DNA of 64,000 nt. Origin: Lates calcarifer (Eukaryota > Chordata > Actinopteri > Centropomidae). The translations under genes and the position numbers were made by a program. The notes under the pieces were generated by a model that was not told the origin of the DNA, did no database searches, and was given only the letters and a program-made list of their open reading frames with translations. The stretch spans positions 14,410,194 to 14,474,193 of the forward strand of contig NC_066852.1 in assembly GCF_001640805.2 (NCBI RefSeq), read 5' to 3'. Below, piece by piece: positions 10,469-23,875 of this stretch (the stretch's first letter is position 1; each line of letters opens with the position of its first letter).

Positions 10469-12852
10469 CTAGGTGCGGGAGCGGGAGCGGGAACGCCGGG
10501 GCGAGTAACGCGGTGATCCTCTGCTGCGACGGGGGGAGTAGCTGCGGGAGCCGCTCTTGCTCCGGCTGCGGCTGCGGCTGCGAGAGCGAGAGCGGCCGTA
10601 GCTGGGGCTGCGAGGACCGTCCATCTTCACGCGGATGTAGGCTGTCTCTCCCTGAAAAAACACACATAACTGAGTGTTCACTCCCACATGTGAGTTGCTA
10701 CATGAGACTCACGGAAACAGAGGAGAGAAAGTCAGCCAGTGACTGAAGATTATTCTTAACATGCCACCACCATTGTCATCATTACTCCACGAATGACATG
10801 TATAGCCAAATTTATGATGCAAAGCAACATTACCTCACCATTCAAACTTAACATTGGCCGTATTTACTGCTCTGTTATTTTCACTCTCACTCCGGCTTTC
10901 TTCAATTTGAGAGAATGTTTAAAAAATTCCAAATATAGTCCCAGAGCCATTCCTCATGAAGTTAGCCTGAGGCTGTAGCCCTTTACGTACCTCATGAGAG
11001 CGGAACTTGGTGTTATCCAGTTTACGGACAGCATAGGTCATGTCTTCTTTGCGCACAAACTCCACTACCCCGGTGCCATCACGGTACACATCAGCGTAAC
11101 ATACATCACCTGCCTCTCGCATGTGATCCTTCAGGTCCTGCCAGCTTCCACTGGGGGGAAGACCTGACAGGAGAAAGCAGCGTAAGACTTAGGCAGTCAT
11201 CTCTCTACAATTCTGTAAAGGCATAAAGACAGGAACAGGATACCCACCTGACACAACAACCCTGTACTCTGAGCGTCGGGACGGGGGACCATACCTTCCC
11301 CTTGGGGGTCCCATTGCTCCACTGCTGCCACCTCCCCTTCCACTTCTTGGAAACTCAACGCGCAGGCGGTATCCATCGTAGTCATAACCATCACGCCCGT
11401 AAACAGCATCCTCTGCATCCCTATAGGATCCAACAGCTATTATTATCTAACTTAAATCAGAGAAATAAAATCACCCAACCTAACTAATCTAGGAACCCTG
11501 TTATCTTTTAAGATTGGATTATTCGCCTACACCGATGAAACCTGGGAGAAAAAGGTGTCTTGCAGGCAGGAAAAACAAAAAACCTACTTGCTAAAGTGAC
11601 TGATCTGAAGAATGATTTATGCTGGTTTAGTTATAGAGAAGAATGGAACTGAGCTACAGAAAGCAGAGAAGTGAGAGCATTTAATATGATCAATATGTGC
11701 ACAGGCAGTTAAAAGGCTTGGACTGGCAGCTATTCTAGACTGGGAGGCGTTTCAAGCTTGGCACTGAGGAATGTTTGCAACTTCAAGCTCGACACACACA
11801 GCAAACCAAAGCAACTGCAAGTCAGTGCCTTTGCGTATTAATCGTGCCATCAAGAACCTGTATTAGTGCAAATGTTGAGCATAATAATCACTTTTGTGAA
11901 TATGGACGCATTTTGGAAGCCTTCTCCACTGTTTTAATGTAGATCCGTAGATTTATAAATTAAACCATTCCTTGATAAAATTGTACAATACCTATTTAAT
12001 GCATGTCACACTGAAAACTAAATAAAACTAAGCCTGTTCAGGATTTTGATTGACTAAGAAATTTATAGTGAATTAGTTGTTTTAATATTCTAGTTTTTGC
12101 ATGTAGAATTGTTGTGTTGTTATTTATGTTGTTTATTTCCCTTTAACATAACTAGAGGAGTTAAAGTGTACAATCTGACAGAAAAAGTAAGTTTGTTACG
12201 TTCAGTGGTAAAGTTATGTTATTTGGTCTGCGACTAATCGATTAAGTCAGTTCTCTCCTCTGTGACAAAAAAACATCATCACAATTTTCTACAGTCATGT
12301 TATTATATGATATATATTTTCAAATTAACATCATGAAAGACAAGGAAAAGCAGCACATTTTCATATGAGGCTAGAACCATAGTTTCTGGCATTTTTGCTT
12401 GAAAATTAACTTCAACTATAATCAATCAATTATCGAAGTATCTGTCAATTAATATTCAACCACCACCGGGACCATTAGATTGAATAAACACCTCTCTAAA
12501 ACAGAACATTACGACCTTCATTAAAGTAGGATTCAATGCAGGTTATTTAATATGCTTTGCATATTTTAAATGGGTGTGTGCCTCTATCTTTTGTAACCAG
12601 CTTTGATAGAAACTAAATAGGAGATAACGTTGAGACGTGGCGGAGAGGTGCAGCTCACCTCGGGTCCTCGAACTGCACGAAGGCAAACGGCGGTCCTCCT
12701 CTCCGGTTTTTCAGGTCAATATCACGAATGGATCCATATTTGTAAAACAAGTCTTCAACATCTTTGGAGCGGATATCAGGGGGGAGGTTTCCCACGTATA
12801 TCCGACAGTCGTTACTCCCTGCGGGTCCGCGAATGATACCTCCACCGGACAT
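10469..12852 (-). CDS. srsf1: Serine/arginine-rich splicing factor 1, right tandem copy
   Basis: There are four coding exons, 12659-12852, 11248-11420, 10991-11163 and 10469-10651, encoding 240 residues. The intron phases and positions equal those of the left copy. It begins [15 protein letters not shown]1 has RIYVGNL and PPFAFVQF, with E to Q against the left copy and human. The linker is shorter ([12 protein letters not shown]). Pseudo-RRM2 is protein-identical to the left copy. The RS domain keeps [17 protein letters not shown], closer to human than the left copy, but has fewer RS repeats. Intron lengths differ (1,238, 84 and 339 bp against 1,108, 82 and 401 bp). Both copies look functional. 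SRSF9, which neighbours DYNLL1 in humans, is less likely because the RS tail is long and the linker is SRSF1-like. Confidence 0.95.
12225..12460. repeat. Teleost ATTAATCGATT-type dispersed repeat
   Basis: CGACTAATCGATTAAGTCAG, GGCATTTTTGCTTGAAAATT and ATCAATTATCGAAGTATCTG mark a widespread teleost noncoding repeat. It sits in intron 1 of the right srsf1 copy and has no counterpart in the left copy, so it inserted after the duplication or was lost from the other. Related pieces occur at 17450-17540, 46360-46610 and 50450-50620. Confidence 0.65.
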
Positions 12853-13650
12853 GATAGCACAAAAACAAAACTGGCTAACAGGTCTCCTCCTCACGAATAA
12901 ACGATAAAAAATGGCGCTCAGGTTGTAAGCAGTGTATTAGAAGGATGCCTTAAATATTTAATTACAGCTACGTCTTACTTAAAGCTGAAATTCTTCCCGT
13001 TAGATGTCAAAACAATCAGATGAACAACAGCTAAAAGTTGGAATCCGGAGCTCAGAGCCTTCCACTAACAACGCTTTCTTCTTCGCGGCTGTAAAAGAGC
13101 TTAACAGCCCATTTTAAAGGTGCCCACACCGCCACCTGCTGGAGCATCAGATTACATCCCACAGGATACGTGTATTGCATGTTGAACCTCGAGGGTGATT
13201 TTTTTTTACTTGGGAAACAGCAGTTGACTAAACAATTTCAGCTCACGGTCTATTTAGAAGCTGTTCTGTAGCTTTAGATCACATCAAACCACAATTCTAC
13301 TCAATAAAGTTCATTTGCTTTTGAAAATTATGTGGAAAAACTGAGCCATCAAATAAAAATTCTGTCACAAAAAAGAGAGGAAAAGTCTTAATAGAGCTTA
13401 AAGATTTGTAAATCACATTTTTAACATAGCTGAAAAAAACCCACTGAATTGCTTGAGCCAAACAACATCACAGACTATGACAGTGAGATGTAAGTGGACC
13501 TTGTGGAAATATCATTTTGTCAAAAGTCGAAAGTCTTTGAACAAAGGTCTCTTGCAAATTTATGTAATGTTTATATAAAATCTGGTATTCTTATTTTCTT
13601 GCAATCTAAAGAGAAAGCAAAAAGCAACAAAAATGAGTTACAACTTGGTC
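12853..13650. other. srsf1 (right) promoter and pigs 3' flank
   Basis: The 250 bases or so above 12852 hold the 5' UTR and promoter of the right srsf1 copy. The remainder to 13650 is AT-rich with no coding exon. Confidence 0.6.
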
Positions 13651-13656
13651 TTTATT
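13651..13656 (-). terminator. pigs: pigs polyadenylation signal
   Basis: A minus-strand AATAAA in the context AACAAATAAAGACC lies about 330 bases past the stop codon. Confidence 0.65.
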
Positions 13657-13979
13657 TGTTAATAACTTAATAGAAAACGGAATTCAAATATAAAATTTTT
13701 ACACATTTACAACAATTCAAGCTTTCACCAGTACAGTGTCTGACAGCCACGGTGTTCTTTCATTAAAATCTTATAATAAACACCATCCCTCACATGAAAC
13801 AATAAAAATCATACAAGACCGACGTGTAAACCCCTCACTTCAGTGCTGCAAATGACCCTTTCTTCATGCTACCTTTATACTTAAATGTCAAGGCCACTCA
13901 AAAACAGTTTGTTCATAATGTGTTGATTTTTTTGGTTCAGATGTCATGTCTATCACATCCTCTGCTTCTTGAGTGTTTC

Positions 13980-16900
13980 TCAGTCCTTCTTGGCTTGTTT
14001 CTCTCTGCGTTTCTGTCTCGCCTCGGACACTATTTTGAGCAGTGAGAGCAGAATAGGCACACACATGGGCAGGAAGAGTGGTATGTAGATGGCAAACTTC
14101 TGGTCATCGGGGAAGTAGAGGAGGTGGAGGAGGGAAGGATCGAAGAATGCTCTCTCTGATGCCAAGATGGCCTCTTTACTGTACTGCAGAGCGAAGCCGA
14201 GGTTTCCGGCCTCCAGCTCAGCCACAGCCAGCTGCAGGGACGTGACGGCACTGGACACCTGAGAGACACAACAACAACAGTCACAGGTTAGACACAACTG
14301 ATGCAACAGATAGCAGTGAGCAGTATCTTTTTATTTCACAATTTACTCTGTGAAATTTGTACAGTAATCATCATTCTTTTCACAGACAATGGTCAAAACA
14401 CTATTGTGAAAATCAGACTGAATTGCCATTTTGCTTCACTACATTCATTCTGCCTGACATTGTGTTCATATTAGCATATTTACAGAGGGGAGACAGCATA
14501 TTCCACGTTTTTCCTCTTGACGTCCTTAACAGTTAGGATGGAAGCTGCGGTAGCAGTTTCTCAGAGCAGTCAACTTAATGTTTATCACACTGATCAAAGA
14601 AATATGTGGGGAATTTGTAGCGCCTACCATGAACTACAACGTCCCTCTAAAACAAGCCATAATATGCCGAAAAAATTTCAGAGCAATTCTTACCATTTAA
14701 TGCCTTTTGTAGTCATTTTGTTGCTATTTTCCATGTTAGCTAAGTGTGTAACTAGAATGAGGTGGCAAAAGAATTACAAGTAGACAGAAATATGTGGACA
14801 GGGTTGCCCATGATCCTGATATGATAATGATATGTCTTTTGCTCACATTCACACAAGCTGCCAACACAGAAACAGACATATTAAGGCAGCTGCGTGCTCA
14901 TCTTACCTGCTGAGCAATGTTGTCATTGATAACGATGTTGCCTATCTGGTCCAGCAACTGTGCCAGCGAGGTGATGGTGGTGGTTGCCGTTGCGACATTT
15001 TCCACACTCCGACTCCACATGAGGCGGTCCAGCTCCCAGTCGGCCAGTCCTGCGCTGCCGCACGCCGCCACCTGGAAGCCAGGGGGAGGGGTAGACGACT
15101 GCACGCCCAGCAGCAGTCTGACAGGAGATAGTGCAGCAAAGTTACCTTGTGTGTACAGGAAAACAAATACCTGCGGACTGCAGGCATCCACTTACCGAAG
15201 CTGTGCGAGGAAGACTCCCATAACTTTAGCCATGTTGATGTTGATGTCAACAGGGAACACAGCATCCAATCCATAGAAAGCATTTACGTTATAAACCTGT
15301 AAGAACACAGATAAATACATTTTTGTTTAATTAAAACCTAACACAACATATAACACACATATAGCTACTAAATTATTATTCCTACCACAGGCACTTGACA
15401 ATGAGCTATAACCTGTCATACTATTTAGACTACAGTCACCCAATGTTGCTTTTTAGATTATCTCACCATGATTCCACCCCAACGAGGAGAGTGAAACGCA
15501 TTAGAAGGCACTTCCTGTTTCTTGCGGTCATTGATGTAAAGGGGTGAGTGGTGAGCATCCGGGACGTACAGGAGAAAATTCAACACTGGGTTGGAAGATG
15601 CAGCATTAGAACCTGGAAATCAAATACAAAAAAATGTTTTAAATATATATATATATACACACACACTAAAATAAACTAAATTATGTCTCTGTTTTTAGCA
15701 AACACTCGAAAAACATTCAGTGCGTGTTCTCTTTTACCGAGTCTAGCCTCCACAGGGTTGATAACATGAGCGAGGCTGTCAGCGTTGAGTGTGTAGGCGC
15801 TGCGGCTGCTGTCAAAGCGAGGGTTGACACCAAGCACAGCATAGTACAACGTCTGGAAGGAGAATGCGCACATTAACATACAGTTGCTGAGTGTCTTGTC
15901 GTCGTGATGCTGCACATTCACACACTTGCACACGCAGTACCTGAGAGTCAATGCTAAAGTTGGCTACAGGGGCTAGTTTTGTAAGCAGAGGTTGGATGTA
16001 GGTCTGCACGGCACCCTCTATGTCCCAGTGTAGCCGGTGGGACTTTGGGTCTGGGTTCAACAGGCTGAACGTTATCTCATAACCTGAAGAGAAGAATAAG
16101 CAGAGTGCGTAAGGAAAGTGTCCACAGGGCTGAGTCGATACTGACTCTGCTGAGACAAACACCAACCCGGGCTGGATTTAAAGGCTCTCATGCTGTCGGC
16201 GATGCTCCCCTTGTTGCCGGGGCTGACACGGACTCTGTCGCTGAGCGCAGCAGTGATGTCGGTGTTGCTGAAAGACATCACCTGCAGCACCTGCTTCATC
16301 CGAGGCTCCATGTGAGCCAGGAGCTGCTCTAGTGTCCTGCCCACTCTCATCGGGGAACCGATGCGCAGTAAGGCTGTCCGTCGCTGACCGATATACACGT
16401 CCACATCCTGAGAAGTGTGAAGGTACAGGTCGGTAAGTGCTGTGTGATTTATATTCATCTTTTTGCTACTTGACCCCACAGATTTATGACCTTATCTCAC
16501 AAAAGCTAATTTAGCCATTCATCATATCATAAAACTACACACAGAATTTAAGCCCTTCAACATATAAACACATACACCTTAATGAAAAACAAAGGAAACA
16601 GGAGAGGAGAAACAATAGGATGGAAAAAGGGCTTTAACCTGACGCAGCAGGGATGATGACTCTGGGATCACATACACAACCAAAGAACCACATGGACTCT
16701 CGCTGAGTGTGTGCAGAGACAGATCAGCTTCTACAGAGGGAAAGCAAGAGAGACATTACCACTTGTGGTCTCACTGAGATGACAAAATGTTTGCATCTGA
16801 GGAGCTGATTTAACAGGCAAGCAGCATCTTACCTGCAGCAGTGGGCTGGTTCAGGGCGTCCTCCTCCATGATTGTGGCTGTACGGTACCTCGTCTCATAC

Positions 16901-18112
16901 CTGTACCTCAGAGCTGTGTCCTCTGGAAACAATTCATTCGACACCAAAATGATCTTGCAGTCTTCAAATTATATATTGATAGAAAGATCACAGACAGCAT
17001 TGATAAATTACCATCTACTCTGTGTTCCTCATCCTGTGTCTGCGTTAGTGGGACTTTCTTCTGTTGTTCTGGAGTCAAGGTACCACGTGCAAACACAACC
17101 TCCACGTCAGCACTTAACTGTAGCTGCAAAATAAAAAATAATTAAGAGGGAGACAATTTAAAAGGTGCACATTTGTTACACATGGAGGATGACAGGCCAT
17201 AAGATGGGGGATTAATTAATGTAAAGAACAAACAAACCTGCAGCTTAGCCAACTCGTTTATCTGACTGACAGGCAACCATGCGCGGTATGTTTCAGTTGT
17301 TCGCCACCACAGAGGGACTCCCACGATGATGACCACTGCTGCTATCGCCAGAGCAGCAAGCTGGCCTCGTCTGCGCTCTGAGAGACACGCAAAGACAGAT
17401 GAGCCTATAAGCATTTGTGTTGTTGCTTGCATGTGTAATAATGTCAACAGGGCTGTAACTACTCATTTTCATTAGCAGTTATTATGAATTTTCTTGATTA
17501 ATTGTTAAAAACTTCCCAGACCCCAGAATGGACCCAACATGCCTTGTGTCAACAGATTAGCAAAGTGACAGTCTGTACCATCACATCAATACTGATAGCA
17601 CAATGATATTTTACGTACAGGGGATTTTATCCAAATCGTTTGCCCTCCATTACACTTCACCTACATCAGTCTGCTTATTCCATATGACTGCGCTAGATGC
17701 TGAATTTATAAAGGTACGTGTCAGATCTACTTTATACTTTACTCAAGTATTAAGCGAACATATAACGTCTTATACAGAAAACATGAATTGGTCAACATAC
17801 AGGAAATAACTAGGACCTAATAATGTGTTTCACTAATCAATCATTCAAAAAATCTAGGTTTGCTTGCTTTTTGTGGTGACAGAGAAAGCATCACAGCTGC
17901 AACTGCTGGTGCGGCTAGTTAGCAGTTAGCTTCATGGGGTTACACGCAGAAAACAGCCACCCGCTTCATACTAGGTCCGCTATGACTGTTATACATGTTA
18001 AATGTGCTCCAACAAACTGCCAAGAACTGGGCTAAATTGTGCCTTTTTGTACGAATGAAACAATTTACAGAGTTCAGCTGCGAATTGACTCACCTACTTC
18101 CGTGGTAGCCAT
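13980..18112 (-). CDS. pigs: GPI transamidase subunit PIG-S
   Basis: There are twelve coding exons: 18094-18112, 17238-17377, 17012-17123, 16833-16922, 16639-16730, 16167-16407, 15941-16083, 15738-15852, 15467-15612, 15196-15296, 14907-15117 and 13980-14258. All junction phases close, giving 562 residues (human 555). The first coding exon has only 19 bases. An N-terminal membrane segment (about residues 13-32) leads into [16 protein letters not shown] lumenal domain contains [20 protein letters not shown] and VNPRFDSS, and a second membrane segment lies at about 525-547 after [19 protein letters not shown]. All of these are strong matches to PIGS. Role: a non-catalytic subunit of the ER GPI transamidase (with PIGK, PIGT, PIGU and GPAA1) that attaches GPI anchors. 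Adjacency to aldoc matches human 17q11.2. Confidence 0.96.
17450..17540. repeat. Short fragment of ATTAATCGATT-type teleost repeat
   Basis: GGGCTGTAACTACTCATTTTCATT and TTTTCTTGATTAATTGTTAA are the left-end hallmarks of the repeat also seen at 12225-12460. It lies in pigs intron 1. Confidence 0.5.
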
Positions 18113-19717
18113 GTCTGTCAATGATCGGCGTTAGGTGCGTTTGTTAATGCAGCGCCCACAGCCGTAAGTCACATGACCCACGTTAAGAAAAAAAACCAGG
18201 TGATTAGTGTGGCTGTGAAAACAACATTAAGACGTCACCCAGATACACAGTTACAGTTTGAACAATTTAAACCAACTATTACAATATGCACCTCTCTGCC
18301 AGCCCTAAACCCGAGAAGGCGAGAGGGTAGTGAGTTGGTTTGAGACGCAGTGAGGGACAGGAGCCGCTGGCAGACCCGGTAGAAATATTAAACGCACAAA
18401 TCCAATGTGAGCTATTTTGTCGACCACCGCCCCCATGTGGTAGTTTAGAGCCCAGTGTTGATTCTAGCAAAATGAACATTATTTATTTCCATTAAGCTAA
18501 AAAGGTCCCCAAAACATTTGTGTGTAGCTATAAATACACAAGTGACTTAATAATTAAATACATAAATAAAAAACAACTCAAAAACTAGGGTTATAGAAAA
18601 AAGAAAAGCAATGATTACTTTTTAAAAAATGTGTTACACTTCATTAATCCAGAGAGGTTGCCAGTGCTCTATTATGATGTTACTGGATTATTATTATTGA
18701 TGTATTGATATATAAGTGACACCCAGCGGTGTAGTTGGTCTAGGAGGAGCTAATTTTACCACTATTTAATACAAAGTTAAAGCTCTTTAATCTATAATAA
18801 GACATCATAGTAAAAGTTTTGTGTGAAAAATCTGAAAAGTAACTAGTAACTTTATCTGTCAGATAAATGTGGTGGAGTAAAAAGAACAATATTTAATTAT
18901 ACTACAGTAAATGTTCTTGAGTAAATAACTACAGCTGAGCTTACATCCCAGTATAACATGGTCCTAACACAGTATAAAACTGCATCCAAAAGACACACAA
19001 GGCATAGAAGCTACAACATCACACACACAGATCTCTGCTAGTTTTTAATGTTTATTTTAGTTTATTTTTCTCCACTATTTGACACACCAAGTGCTTCAGG
19101 AACAATATTAACATCACAAACATCACAGTATTCCAACACAGCAGTGACTGCTTCCCCACTGCTAACCCCACAAATAGGTCCACTTTATGGGTGCGTCGAC
19201 AGAAACCATCTCGTCTTCCCGTGGGGCGGGCCGGGGGGAATCAGGAGAAGGGGGATGACACACAAGCATCACATAATATCGACACCTTCACACAACTGAA
19301 TACATTAATTACTGTATGTAATTTAAAGCTAATGTTATACTTAGAATAGACACACAAGATGTTCCTCTGATTAGTGGTGATTAGAAGCGTGAGAACAGAA
19401 ATGTTAGGATGAATCCTAGTGTGTTAACGGTTTGTTACAGTGTGCCTACTGACCTCTGCTGGAGCTACAGCTGTCTGAAAGTACAACGAGCACCCCACAC
19501 TTTAAGACGTTGCTCAAAAAATAAAAGTCAACTCAATCTGAAAAGTCTTCAGACTGTTTGTCTTTTCGTCTTGTCCCGTACCGGATTGTACTGATGCCAC
19601 GAATAAATCGGTTGGTCCCACTGTCAGTGAGGATGTTAGTGTCGCGTTGTTTGTTCTGATAGAAGCGAAACACAGATACACACAAGCTGATCTGGCCTGC
19701 TTGGGTTTGTCTCAAGA
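18113..19717. other. pigs promoter and aldoc 3' flank
   Basis: The first 150 bases or so above the pigs start codon are relatively CG-rich and should contain its promoter. A teleost repeat occupies 18650-18925. The remainder up to the aldoc poly(A) signal shows no coding exon. If the 19718 signal is skipped, the aldoc 3' UTR could extend into this stretch. Confidence 0.55.
18650..18925. repeat. Abundant teleost dispersed repeat (AAGTAACTAGTAAC type)
   Basis: CTGAAAAGTAACTAGTAACT, CAGATAAATGTGGTGGAGTA and GAGTAAAAAGAACAATATTT occur in the order typical of one of the commonest noncoding interspersed repeats of teleosts, along with GTAGTTGGTCTAGGAGGAGC upstream. No coding capacity. Confidence 0.7.
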
Positions 19718-19723
19718 TTTATT
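19718..19723 (-). terminator. aldoc: Candidate aldoc polyadenylation signal
   Basis: A minus-strand AATAAA in the context CATAATAAATCTTG lies about 440 bases past the stop codon, a plausible 3' UTR length for aldolase C. Confidence 0.5.
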
Positions 19724-20162
19724 ATGAGGGGGGATAAAGGCAGAAAGCACCGCGTGTGGAGACAGGTGCAGCTAGGAAGAGGCATGAACTGAATACTGAC
19801 TGATTATCTTGACTTACTGTACATTTTGCAGCCTCTAACTTCCTATCTCTGAGCCCAAAAAGTGTTACAGACAGACAGCTATACATTAAATAAAACAGCT
19901 GTCCACTTCAGTCATAAATTGTCTCAAAACTGTTTGATTGATCAAATAGATAAAGAAAAAAAAAAACAAGCCTGTTCCCTTTAGTATTCACGTTTCAGGT
20001 TATGTTTTTAAATACACATATCTAATAACGTAATTTAATAACTCTGACAACTCTAAAGTACAGTAGACAGCGCAGGCCTGTGATCGATGGAGGTGTGAGG
20101 GGGAATAGCAGAGCAGATATAAGACTATAACTAGGCCACAGTAGTATGTGGTAGTTTGATGT

Positions 20163-23328
<3,166 letters not shown>

Positions 23329-23505
23329 GGTGGCTGAAAGAGGAAAAGAAAGAGTGAGGCATGGAGAGGTCGCATTATTTCACGGTGTGTCGACCTGGAG
23401 GACTGCCCAGCACAGGCTTCATGTAATGTCCCTCTACCAACATGGCTAACACAACAGAGAATTGAGCTCCTCTCAGTGAGGGCAGGAGGATGGGTGGAAA
23501 TGTCC

Positions 23506-23506
<1 letters not shown>

Positions 23507-23532
<26 letters not shown>
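23507..23532. repeat. (GT)13 microsatellite
   Basis: Perfect GT dinucleotide run in aldoc intron 1, about 175 bases upstream of the start exon in gene orientation. Shorter CA runs flank it at 23187-23206 and 23701-23719. Confidence 0.9.
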
Positions 23533-23536
<4 letters not shown>

Positions 23537-23776
23537 TGTGAGAAAACCAATGACTGAAAAGAACCAGGTAGAAATAACTGCTATAAAGCTTCCTTGTTGG
23601 CATTTGCATCATCTGAGTAGGACTAAAAAATTCTGTCTTGTCTCAGTCATACAGAAACAGTTTGGTGGCAGCAACTGCGCTGTCACGACGTGCCAGCCTG
23701 CACACACACACACACACACGCTTCAAACCAGATTATTCTGTTCCCTATTCCCTTCTTCACTCTGCCGTAAATAAGC

Positions 23777-23875
23777 GGTTACGTAACCCTCCCTCCCCTC
23801 CCCCTCTCCTCCCCACCATCCCTCCGAACCGCAGAAGACAGAGAGGGAGCGGTTATGTAACAACGCTCCTATATA
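23777..23875. promoter_or_regulatory. Paired PAR-bZIP-like palindromes with TATA element in aldoc intron 1
   Basis: A perfect 12-bp palindrome GGTTACGTAACC (23777-23788) and a second match GTTATGTAAC (23852-23861) both fit the D-box/E4BP4 consensus RTTAYGTAAY. A TATATA (23870-23875) follows, and the sequence between the two sites is CT-rich. The block is about 450-550 bases upstream of the aldoc start exon. It could be an internal promoter or enhancer. The binding assignment is inference from motif shape. Confidence 0.45.

Noticed and set aside
12655..12894. N-terminal extension upstream of MSGGG in the right srsf1 copy
   Set aside because: The open frame extends upstream, but SRSF1 starts at MSGGG in all vertebrates I know and the extension has no counterpart in the left copy.
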